A stretch of DNA of 64,000 nucleotides. Origin: Dryomyza anilis (Eukaryota; Arthropoda; Insecta; Diptera; Dryomyzidae). Each line of letters begins with the position of its first letter. Positions within the stretch are counted from its first letter, which is position 1. The notes under the pieces were generated by a model that made no database searches, was not told where the DNA came from, and worked only from the letters and a program-made list of their open reading frames with translations. The translations under genes were made by a program, and so were the position numbers. The stretch is from the NCBI GenBank assembly GCA_951804985.1, contig OX638134.1:2418001-2482000 (forward strand), written 5' to 3'. Below are positions 23,502 through 52,281 of this stretch, in pieces.

Positions 23502-24390
23502 GATTGAGATTATAAAAAAAAAATTTTGAAAGTCCGCTAAAATGTACCAATATATTTCTGAGAGTGTATTTTATAATCGATTAAGAATAAAGTCTGGCAA
23601 CGCTAAGGCACTGAAAGAAGCACAGTTTTATCACACGAAGTGAAATCGAAATTTTTTTTTTGTGAATTTATTCTGCGTTAACAAAATTTGAAAAGTCTAA
23701 TAACAAAATTTATTGAATATAATGAATCGTAAAAAAACATTGCACACAAAAGATTAAGAAAGTAACGAATGATTCCAAAATAAAAATTGCAAAACAAAAT
23801 ACAAAATAGCCAAGTAAAAGAGCGGAAGAGAGAAAGAAGAGAAGCAGCCAATTACAACAAAAATTGTTCCAGATTGAGGTGAGTGTCATTGGTGCTGTCT
23901 GTCTGTTTTGTTAGGAATTGGTCAAATTGAAATAAATTTGAAATTTTGCAATGCTTTATATGGCCTTGCATCGAAAGCAAATAATTTCATCGCTTAATAT
24001 GACTGGCGCTCTGACAGCATTGAACGCATCAACAAGGTCGCAACAATAGTTGGACGAACCTTCATATAGATGAATCAGTCATCTGGCGTCACAAGCGACC
24101 TGTCGACAATGGTTATTCAAGATAAGTTGAAGTGACCTTGCAGCAGCACTGCTTTGTAGATCTAGAGAACACAAGATGACCGATATATATTATATATATG
24201 TATTTCCGACTATGTAATAAATCTACTTAAACATATTTCATAATCATATAAACAAACTAAGAACTTGAATAAAATAAAATTCGTTTGTCATAGTGTGATA
24301 AATACAAATGGAAAAGTAGACAATTTATTAAAACATAACTGTTTATTTTAGTACTGCTGGAAATTTATCGCAGGAACGGATTTCGTACAG

Positions 24391-25257
24391 ATGTCGTCGT
24401 CATCTGCTTCAACGTCAACGCCAAGCAGCTCTGCAGTTCGTGCGCTCGCACTTGAATACAAATCGCTGCAAGAAGAACCAGTCGAGGGTTTCCGCGTAAA
24501 GTTGGTTAATGAAAACAATCTGTTTGAGTGGGAGGTGGCCATCTTTGGCCCACCCGAAACACTTTACCAGGGTGGCTACTTCAAGGCGCACATGAAATTT
24601 CCACACGACTATCCGTATTCGCCGCCTACTATACGCTTCCTGACAAAAGTTTGGCATCCCAATGTGTACGAGAATGGAGACCTATGCATTTCCATACTGC
24701 ATCCGCCAGTTGATGACCCACAGAGTGGTGAATTGCCGTGTGAACGATGGAATCCCACGCAGAATGTGCGCACAATCTTGCTGTCAGTGATATCGCTCCT
24801 CAATGAGCCCAACACGTACTCGCCAGCCAATGTAGATGCATCCGTGATGTATCGCAGATGGAGAGACTCGCAAGTAAGTCGTATTTTATAATTTTTTTAA
24901 AATAATGGACTCCTAACATTGTAGGGTAAGGATAACGAGTATCCAAACATTATTCGAAAGCAGGCTCTGGCAGCGAATGCCGATGCGAAGAGGGAAGGCA
25001 TCGTGGTGCCGATGACGCTGGAGGACTACTGTCTAAAGCCTGCGCGAAAGTCACCAGCCGAACCACCGCTTGACACAAATTTCTACGATGATGATTTCGA
25101 TTTAGAAACGGAAGATGATTTGCCAACAGATGATGACGACGAAGACGATGAAGAGGACGACGATGATGAGGAGGAAGTGGTGGAGAAAATAAATGTCAAG
25201 AAAAATGGCACAGCCGATGAATCCGCTGACGATAGTGGTAAAGGCGAAACTTCATAA
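24391..25257 (+). CDS. Ubiquitin-conjugating enzyme E2 R (CDC34/UBE2R type)
   Basis: Two coding exons, 24391-24873 and 24925-25257, joined in phase 0 across a 51-bp intron to 271 codons. Residues 15-185 form the UBC fold, with HPN at 89-91 and the catalytic cysteine at 99 in NGDLCISILHPP. The acidic loop insert DDPQSGELP just after the active site is diagnostic of the CDC34/UBE2R class. A very acidic C-terminal tail (residues about 200-255, mostly Asp and Glu) also fits this class, which uses it to dock on the cullin-RING basic canyon. Function by family: Lys48-chain ubiquitin transfer with SCF and other cullin ligases. I recall the Drosophila orthologue as CG7656. A 5' UTR intron (about 23879-24351) is likely. 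Confidence 0.95.
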
Positions 25258-26877
25258 TCATGTTACGAGAAAAAGCAAATTAATGAGAGCTGCGCTTTCT
25301 TGGAAGCGAGCTAACAAGCATAATACAAACCGTTACTTCATGGGTGGGGAATTTCAGATGGATAGGCAGAGAGATGAGAGTTACATGAGGGCAAACGAAT
25401 TCAAATAATGCTTGAAATGAAGATGTGTGTAAATTACTATAGTTTTAAAAAGAAGCAATAGTGTTAAATCAATGCGTAAATATATATGTAATAAGATCAT
25501 AAAACTAAGCTCCAATTAAATATATATAAGTCTGAATTAACACAAATTTGTATGCAAACATGTAACTTTACCAAAAAAATATTGAAGGAAAACTTTAACT
25601 CAATGCCAATAATAAGTAGATAACTTGAGATGTACCAACGTAAGTTTTGCAAATTTAAAATCGAATAGAAACCGGTAAATTATAATTTTCAAATCCAAAA
25701 CTCCATTTGCTCTCTCGTTCCTGTAAAAATGTGACTCCACAAACTCCCTTCTATGCCAGGTCCATCTTAGCTTTCAATATAAGAAGTCACAAGTCTATTA
25801 AGATCATTTCTCTGTGTTTTAAGATTCGGTGAAGCAAGACTAGTTTTTTTATTATTATTATTATTTAAAGAAACAATACACATTTTAAGCAATTTAGTTT
25901 TAAATTTGTTTTCTTCTTTTCTTTTTTTTTTTGTATTTATTTTTTATGCATTTTAACTTCTGTTTCAATAATATTTTATAACTATCAAAAAATTACAATT
26001 TAAACTCCTGTAGCTGAGGCATTTGACCGACAAACTTTTGGGCGCAATATAACTTGGCTTTATATTACAAAAACACATAAATGTAGAAAAATATAAATAT
26101 TTTTTTAGGTAAATAACTGAAATACAACAATGTAAACTTATTAATTAATATAACCCTATTTAACTCATTTAAAACAAATAAATTAACAGAATTCAACACC
26201 AACATTTCAATTAATTGACAAATAAATTTTTTTATCTGAAAGTAATTATTTAAAATATGGTTTCTTAAGCTATATTGAATGTTTAAGAGAGATCTTGCAG
26301 AAATAATAAGAAAATAATGAGATGTTTAATATTGTATATGACATAAAACTACTAATGGTCAAAAACAATGTCACTTTAATTAAAATACAATAAATGTAAG
26401 TAAAAATTGAACTGATTGTTTTTTTATATATATTACTTAACTTGTTTATCAAACAATTTAATCAGGCATTGTAACCGGAATATTAAAAAGATGTGGTTTC
26501 CGGTTTCAAGAAAAATCTAAAAACTTGAAATGTGTGTTGTTGATAATAAATGTTTATCGATTCAAACGATCGATCGTAAATTAACCGTAGCAAAATACTT
26601 ACAAAATCGAAATTACTATGTATTTCTTTTCCCATTACTCAAGAAATCAAAATGTTTCCTTTTTTGTTTAAAAAAAAAACATTTTTATTATAAGATTTTA
26701 AATCCTAATGTTTTGGAATCGACCAACCATAAATGGAATTAAAAATAATTTTCCAAGATATGTTAAGCCGATTTAGTTCCAAAAATATGTGCATAACTCA
26801 TCGCCGGGACTTAACGAAAATAAAGAATCCGTGGGGTCTACTACTTTTTTTTTCTTTTTCATGACTGTCTAAAAAAA
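25258..26877. other. 3' region of the E2 gene and intergenic sequence
   Basis: Strongly AT-rich. It presumably contains the E2 3' UTR and the leader of UFSP2. No gene, repeat array or TIR pair was recognised apart from short T-runs and an ATT microsatellite at about 25850. Confidence 0.4.
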
Positions 26878-29195
26878 ATGCCCACGGCTACCCTGACTGA
26901 TGCAGCTGCAGAGCTGTCAAAAGTTTTGTTGGGGGGTTTTGAAGGAACAAGAAGGCAACAATACAATTGCCAACGCATTAAAAAACGAAATCCATTAAAA
27001 GCGATGAAAATGTTTCCAAAACTTAAGATCTCTCATTTTCTGTTAAAGGTAATAATATTTACGTCTTCATTATTTACTTCATTATTCCTTTGTAGCGTCT
27101 AGAGAACATCAAGCAGCAGTGCAGCGGTTGCCTTTTTGGCGTATTTTATGGCGATGGCACTTTGCTGCTCATGGGCTTCAATGTGGAGTCAACCATAGGC
27201 CAGCTTAACTACGAGCAAATTCAGCACAAGTTCCCGGCCGAGTTGGACCTCTGCGGCCTGGTTAAATTCGGTGATTGCAGCGACGCAGAGGCGCACTTGA
27301 GCGAAATCTTCAAGGATGTAGACATCACGGACAATCCAATTTTGTTGCAGTGCGAGCTTGGCACATTGGTGGGGCTGCGCGCATCCATATTTATGCACGA
27401 AAAACTGCAAGAGATACCATTTGAGGTAATGCAGGCAGAGCAGTTACACAGAGATTTTTGCTTCACACGCCTCAAGTGCAACCTAAACATTTACACAGAG
27501 CGGACTACTCAAGTGAGGTTTTAAAGATACATGAAATTGGTGTGTACTGTTAATAATTTGCTTTACAGGCGGTGCGTCATGAGATCCACGCTATACGCAA
27601 GAAGCTCTCGGGCGGTAGCTTGGCGTTTCGTGTCAGCTCGACTGGCATCTACGTTACCAATGCAGGTGCGCAAGGGGCCGGTCTCTGCAACGACTCGCAA
27701 ATCTCGCAGGTTATTGCGCATGTGGCAACAGCCGGCGAGGGTAATAAGGAGATGGTCGGCGGCAAGAAGCAGTCGGGCACAGCATCAGGAGACGATGCGT
27801 TCTTAAATACTCACTGCGGCGCTCTGGGCACTGATTATAACGTCATCAATATTGAGGTGCTTAAGAGCAAGACACGCGAACGTCCATGTAGCGAAAGCGG
27901 CGTGGCGCACGCGCTCACTACGCTGCCCGCCGTGAGCATGTGTGTGCAGCGTGAAGAACGCAAGACCTGCATCCCACTTGATGTAGAGGCAATGGCTGTG
28001 TTGTGCAAGAGCACAAGACTCAGCCGCTTGTATGACATACTCATCGAGAGCATCTGCCGGTCATTACGCCTCTGCGAACACAGTATTGTCGAACGCCTGG
28101 AGGAGAGCGATATGGCCCAGGTCATGGTGCCACGCAGTTACCACTTTTTTCCGCAGGTGACTATATAAAATTCAATATGTAAAAAACTGGACTATAAACA
28201 GCTTGGTTTGAAATTCCTGTAAAACATTTAAATCAGTGATAAAAACATTTTTCGGACAATTTTTCAAATTCAAACTCTTCCTAAAACTTGTATGAAACTG
28301 TTTTATCCGAACTGTTATATAGAACGGATATGGATTTAACAAAAATTAGTTTCAATCTATGTTGGCGCATGTGCTTAATATTATTTTATAGGAGCTGGGA
28401 CACTTTCTTACGTGCGCCTATCTGGACGGTGTCTCCGATGACAATCATGCAATGCAGGAGAAGCGTCGCAAATTACATCGCCACTTTGCGTTACCCGTAA
28501 CTCGCCCATATTTTCGTCGCGCCAATCGCTGTCTGTTCGCAAGTGATCAGCCCGCAGGTGGACCGTTGCTTAACACGCACCTTGGCCTGCGACCCAGTGG
28601 CGTGGTCGACGGCACGCAGTACTTGGTGCAAGGCAACTACTACTACTATCACTATTTGCAACAGCAGATACAAGACAAGGGCTGGGGCTGCGCGTACCGA
28701 TCGTTACAGACCATCTGCTCCTGGTTCCAGCTGCAGGGCTACACTGATCGCGCAGTGCCTTCGCATCTCGAAATACAAAAATACTTGGTAAAAATCGGCG
28801 ACAAGCAGCAATTGTTTGCTGGATCCACGCAGTGGATAGGCTCCACAGAGGTCAGTATGTACCTGCAGGGATTCCTTGCCGTAGACTCCAAAATACAGCA
28901 CATAACGTCAGGCGCCGAGATGGCGTCAATTGGCTCTGATCTGGCGGCACACTTCCAGACGCAAGGCACGCCCGTCATGATTGGCGGCGGCGTCTTGGCG
29001 CACACAATAATCGGAGTGGACTATAGCGCCCTCAACGGCCAACTTAAGTTTTTAATACTTGATCCGCACTACACGGGAGGCGAAGATTTGCAAACCATAC
29101 AGGCGAAAGGCTGGTGCGGTTGGAAGGGCGTCGACTTTTGGGACAAAAAGAGCTACTACAATCTCTGCATGCCGCAGCGTCCCATAATGCTGTAG
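26878..29195 (+). CDS. Ufm1-specific protease 2 (UFSP2)
   Basis: Four coding exons: 26878-27048, 27096-27512, 27569-28156 and 28392-29195, all joined in phase 0, giving 659 codons. That is longer than human UFSP2 (about 469) because of an extended N-terminal half, as in other flies. The C-terminal cysteine-protease domain carries the catalytic cysteine (about residue 492) in DKGWGCAYRSLQT and the Asp and His of LDPHYTGG (about 616 and 618), the UfSP active-site arrangement. Role by family: matures the UFM1 precursor and removes UFM1 from substrates such as ribosomal protein uL24 at the ER. The start at 26878 is the first in-frame ATG; the N-terminal 57 codons are the least certain part. I recall the Drosophila orthologue as CG16979. 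An AATAAA lies at 29299-29304. Confidence 0.92.
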
Positions 29196-29405
29196 ATTTA
29201 TTTAACTCAAACCAATTATAATTGTTTTTATATGAAAATAGTGTTGCGGTTACTTATTTGAGGTACTTTAAAAATTATCTATGAAAGTGAACAACAAAAA
29301 TAAATGTTTAATAGTATTTATAATTTTGTGGCGTCTTTTTTTGTAATAGATACGGGCCAACTTTATTTTAGTTTTCTAAGCATTAACCTACAGCTCGAAC
29401 GATAC
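29196..29405. terminator. Tail-to-tail 3' region of UFSP2 and Tfb2
   Basis: The 210 bp between two convergent stop codons hold a plus-strand AATAAA at 29299-29304 and a minus-strand AATAAA at 29372-29377. If both are used, the two 3' UTRs overlap or nearly abut. Confidence 0.5.
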
Positions 29406-31004
29406 TCAGCCGCCACTCTTTGAATAACGCTTCCAGAACTTCTTCACGTCATCATGGCCATTTTTCGTCACAACCATGGTGCGCGTTCGATCGTTCTGCC
29501 AGACCAGTACGTTGATCGACTGGGCGTAATCACGCAGAGTCACGAAGTCCGCCTGCGACAGGAACTGATTGTACACAACGCCCTCGGTGTATGTGAAGCG
29601 ATTGCGCTCTAACTCCCACAGCTTGATCTGATCAACGACAGTAGGTGGCAGTGGCGACTTGGACTTAATCGCCGACTCGGTCAGCTTCATGTTCGGATGC
29701 GCGTATTGCTCCAGATAACTGACGATCTGTTCGGCTGTAATGCCGCCGCGCAACGCCTGTCGCACAGAATCGCGGGTCAACACACCGACCACCAGGTTGG
29801 GGAAACGATATAGCAGCTCTGTGAACAGACCCAGAACTGCCACCTGAAGCGGCGAGTCGGTGTAGGCATAGACTCGATAGTTCGTCTCGACAATAATGTA
29901 ACCGCTCTCCTGCACTTTGTCGTCGTCGTTGACCATGGCCGGTATCGTAGCGTTTTTGTTGGTCACATTAAGTGCCAGTCGCGTTGGATAGAAGCGGCCC
30001 TCCTTGCGTTTACGCTGAAACACCAAACCGAATTCACGCAAATGCTGCAGGAAGGTCAACATTTTTGAGCTCATGCCCTCGGAACTATAATCACGTCCGA
30101 GTGTGGAGAAACTAAGTTGAAAGAGCATGGACAGACACTCGGGTAGACTGAGACCGCGCTCTTCGCATGTGTCCAAATACTGCAGCATGAAATGCCAAAC
30201 CTGTGACTGAGTGTCGAGCAAAAGAAACTGAAAACCCTGCCGAGTGATAGTGATGCCATCTCGTTCGTCGCGCTTCATGAGCGACGCATGTAGCAGTATT
30301 CGCACTGCATCTGGACTTATGCCTTCGCTGTCCTGGGTCTTGTTAGATGTGCCCGTGCCTACCATGTAGTGCAGTACGCAGCGCCAACGTGACATGGCGT
30401 ATGTGTCCAAAAATGCGATATCGCGTTGCTTTGAGTCCTTCTCCAATGTGTGTGACATAGACCAGGGCTTGCCGCCGCCCAGTAACGCTATTTTCAGATT
30501 CTTCTTGAAAGTAGGGCATAGCTCCCATGCTGATAGGCCTCCAGGTATGGCCGTAACGCGCCACACGTTCAGCGCTGTGAGGCAGGATGTTGCCGCACTC
30601 TGTTCTCTGGCGGTGCAAAAATAAAAATTATTCCAATAAACGAATTCCAATAAACGAATTCCAATAAAAAATTAAAAATATACTTTGCAAAGTGTTGCGA
30701 ACCCCAGGAGGCGACAACGGCCTGCGGCACTGGCTGTTCCACGAAGAGTATACGTATCACAAATTGTCGAGCAATTTCAGGCAACTCCCTGTGAAAAGTT
30801 AACTTAAGGAATGCCTGTCTAACACGTCGTTGGTACTTGCCTGTATACGGCCAGGCATATGGTGGGGTAGTTGTATAACCGTTCCAGAGTTTCCTGTGTG
30901 CGGGTTTTTAAGTATTCCTGCAAATCCTTGCACTGCAAATTGGCTGGTTTTGGAATGAGTGACCCGTTAGAGGAGCCGGATTTGCCCGCCTTTGGGTCCG
31001 ACAT
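29406..31004 (-). CDS. mrn: TFIIH subunit p52 (Tfb2, Drosophila marionette)
   Basis: Three coding exons on the minus strand: 30841-31004, 30684-30788 and 29406-30606, giving 489 codons (human GTF2H4 is 462). The protein is the p52 subunit of the TFIIH core, which anchors and stimulates the XPB helicase in transcription initiation and nucleotide excision repair. Conserved blocks include LALLGGGKP-like KIALLGGGKPWS, FQFLLLDT, QLSFSTLGRDYS, HLREFGLVFQRKRK, IVVETNYRVYAYT, LWELERNR and a C-terminal DVKKFWKRYSKS. The first intron (30789-30840, 52 bp) must use a GC donor, CAG|GCAAGT: only this gives CLAVYRELPEIARQF, the family sequence, in frame. The second intron is GT-AG. The start at 31004 (MSDPKAGKSG) is preferred over an upstream in-frame ATG at 31061. 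Confidence 0.95.
30789..30840 (-). other. GC-AG intron of 52 bp in Tfb2
   Basis: On the minus strand the donor reads TACAG|GCAAGTACC and the acceptor TTTTCACAG|GGAG. AG|GCAAGT is the typical strong context of GC-AG introns. A GT is present four bases downstream (CAA|GTACCA), but using it shifts the frame away from the conserved protein. Confidence 0.8.
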
Positions 31005-32250
31005 TTCGACGGTATATATGTTTTCCTTGTATATCAACAAATATTTGGTCACAATAAACAATGGATCACGGCTTAACTTCGAAGTTCGAACAGACTGTCA
31101 AAAGTCCACTTCGAATATTTCGAAACTTCAAAAGTCCATATATAATATTTCGAAACATTAAAAGTTAACTTCGAAAGTATTTGCTTCGAACGCATAGTTG
31201 GCAAACTTCCACAAAAAAAACAGGAATTCCATCTTTCCAAACGACTAACTAAAAATTCCCACGTGGTTTATTAAATTCCCACAGCAATTAAACAATACTA
31301 CAACTACACAACTATGGCTAAAGCAGACTATGTATTTTATAGTATTCGTATACAGATCGTCATTTGAGATTTGGTTCGCTTTATTTTTGAATATATATAC
31401 CAATCGAATTTATATGATTTTTTATATCCTGCTTACAATTTCATTGTTCGTTTTTTGATAACAAAATTAATGTAGATCAAAGCAAAGTCATATAATCAAG
31501 AATTGTCTCGCCGCAAGTGAACTATTCTTTAAATCAATTTCTTTGAAATCTCAATGAGGGCCAAATTTTACTGTAACTCAAATAATTATTAATACTATTA
31601 AACGAAAAAATTTTCACAGTATAAATTAAGTACTTTCGTACTTTCGATGATGCCAAATTATTTTTATTTATATATCATTCAAGATGAACTAAACTTAAAT
31701 ATTTAATTTTCAACTGCATGGAAGATAACATTTACCAAATGAAGCGTATAGCAAATATCAAATTATTATATATACTAAACTTTTAGTATTGTACCAACGT
31801 GCAACAAAAAAAAACGAAATCCTTCTTTTCTAACAAAGTTTCAATCCGTAAGTCGACATATTTGAAGAGAAGTTTAAATTCATTGTTATATATCATAATT
31901 TATACAATAAAAAAGTTTTTGCCCACTGCCAAGGCAAATGCCCATTTAACATATTAATGTTTCGAAATTCCCATTTTCGCACTTTGATTTTTTATTTTGC
32001 CCAATTTAATTAAATTAAAATGCAATACTGATACGTAATTCAAATGTTAATTAAGTGGCAACGTTGTTCTATGGAATTAACATTTTAAATGTTGATGCTG
32101 GCAACGCTCTCCTAAGGCTTTAAAATTTTGACATTTTAAATTGGTTTTAACTTTGACGCTGATGATTTTTTAGCGGGTTATTTATTTCATCTTGGACATT
32201 TTGGTTAATATTTCTAATTGATATTGTCCTTGTGCTTTAGAAGGAGTAGC
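31005..32250. other. Divergent intergenic region between Tfb2 and Cep135
   Basis: Head-to-head promoters are expected. Close to Tfb2 (31075-31180) lies a short repeat built of CTTCGAATATTTCGAAACTTCAAAAGTCC-like units, followed by a CATAGTTGGCAA-type repeat fragment (about 31192-31320). The rest is AT-rich without recognisable signals. Confidence 0.45.
31075..31180. repeat. Short tandem repeat of TTCGAAACTTCAAAAGTCCA units
   Basis: Three imperfect copies of a unit of roughly 35 bp, related to the sequence at 19395-19450. In both places the unit sits beside a CATAGTTG-ended element, so it may be part of that element or its preferred target. Confidence 0.45.
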
Positions 32251-50926
<18,676 letters not shown>

Positions 50927-52281
50927 CTTTATTATTAATAATTTCTTAATTAAATGTTAAAAAAAAATGGTACATATGAGAGTGAGTCTTAAAAATAATG
51001 TAGCAAGCCTACTGAATGCTTTAAACCGCCATAACTTTAAATATTGTAGGTCATTAATCAAGGATTGAAAACCAAAAACACTTTTCACTTGCACATTTTT
51101 AAACAAAAGTTCAGCAACTCCGCGGTACTTCTGACGTTTTCTTTTCACTAATGCAACCCTGGCCTACAAACATTTTCGAATATCGAAATAATTATGCCGA
51201 TTATGGAATCCAACCCTGAAATCCAATGCGGCGGGAGTAGATTCGATTCACTTTTACGGAGTAATTATCGACCATGTTCCTGCTTTCGATCGAATTTCGT
51301 ATAAAATTTGTAAACAAACGGTTTTGAATTCTATGTTACAATACATGTGAGTTTTCGAACGAATTCAAATCGTTGAAGTCAAAGCAAACGTGTTCGAAAG
51401 TCGGAACACGGCCGTATTTTATTGAATTCGCTGAAATCAACTACCTTATCGATCCTATAAAAACACTCCGAAAACAGCTGTTTGCTGTCAAAAGTGAAAT
51501 GTAAAAAACTTAAACAAAGTGCAATGGATTCAATTGGACTTATTTTTTATTTGCAAGACGATGGCCAGAACGTTGGCAGACAAACAAAATAAGAAATTAT
51601 AAGATTAAGGAAGGATGCAGTTGAAAAGTGAATAGATTTCAATGAAGACCAAATCCGCCGCGTTTATAACAATATGGATATTTTCTTCGAATTCGATGAC
51701 TGCTATATCGACTCCCGCCGCAGTAAATCCCAGGGTTTAAATAATCCCTTTAAAACTATTTTCCCGCCTCAATGGATTTCATATAATCGGCATGATTTTC
51801 TTCGAATTCGCGGACTGCTATATCGATTTCTGCCGCAGTAAATCCCAGGAATTTAATAATCATAACTTTTAAGCAATTTACCCGCCGCAATGGATTCCCG
51901 GGACTTCATAATCGTTATGATTGTCTTCTTTCTGAACATATCCAAACATAATTTCGCTGTGATTAGTTTTTTCCTGGAAGTCACAATAAAATCGTATCGT
52001 ATAAACGGCACTAATCTAGTCGTTTTTTGACGAAGAAACAGACATAAAAAATTACTGACAATTGCAATTGAATCTTTTTTGACGAAGAAAGAGACCGGGC
52101 TACAGAACGTCAAATATAATGATTCAGAATTGTGGAAGTGGCAAAATACAAAAGGAAATATTTGGCATAAAATTTCTGCTCGAACATTGAACAAAATAAT
52201 TGTAATAACTTGGAAGAAGCGTGCGTTTTAATTTAATTAATTGGTTATCGAGCAGGAGCAACAAAAGTACAATTCGCTGCC
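50927..52281. other. Intergenic region and SCCRO leader
   Basis: Follows the Cep135 stop. A foldback-like element occupies about 51185-51925. The remainder (51926-52281) probably holds the SCCRO promoter and 5' UTR, ending at the ATG at 52282. Confidence 0.45.
51185..51925. mobile_element. Foldback-like element with GC-rich inverted ends and an internal tandem duplication
   Basis: The left part (CGATTATGGAATCC, then AATCCAATGCGGCGGG) is mirrored on the right (CCCGCCGCAATGGATT, then TTCATAATCG). A unit of about 120 bp containing CTTCGAATTCG, GACTGCTATATCGA and CCGCAGTAAATCCCAGG is present twice in tandem (about 51676-51795 and 51797-51920). Confidence 0.5.

Larger units (their letters stand above)
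21988..23569. mobile_element. TIR element of 1.6 kb with ACTCTCAGAAATAT ends
   Basis: The left end TATACTCTCAGAAATATATT and the right end, read in reverse complement, TACACTCTCAGAAATATATT match over 20 bases with one difference. Inside are a minisatellite (about 22190-22525), a segment related to the CATAGTTGCCA family (22920-23275), and a long inverted repeat near the right end (23419-23501). There is no transposase ORF. It may be composite. Confidence 0.5.
21632..24390. other. Intergenic region with 3' end of ITFG1-like gene, a TIR element and the 5' UTR of the E2 gene
   Basis: Polyadenylation signals for the upstream gene are at 21905-21910 and 21956-21961. A TIR-bounded element occupies 21988-23569. 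The E2 gene's leader appears to start after about 23600: AAAGAGCGGAAGAGAGAAAG-type leader sequence ends at a strong donor GAG|GTGAGT (23878/23879), and a likely acceptor TTTTAG lies at 24351, giving a 5' UTR intron of about 470 bp. Confidence 0.55.

Noticed and set aside
27835..28125. Minus-strand ORF opposite UFSP2
   Set aside because: Overlaps the conserved UFSP2 exon 3 and has no independent support.
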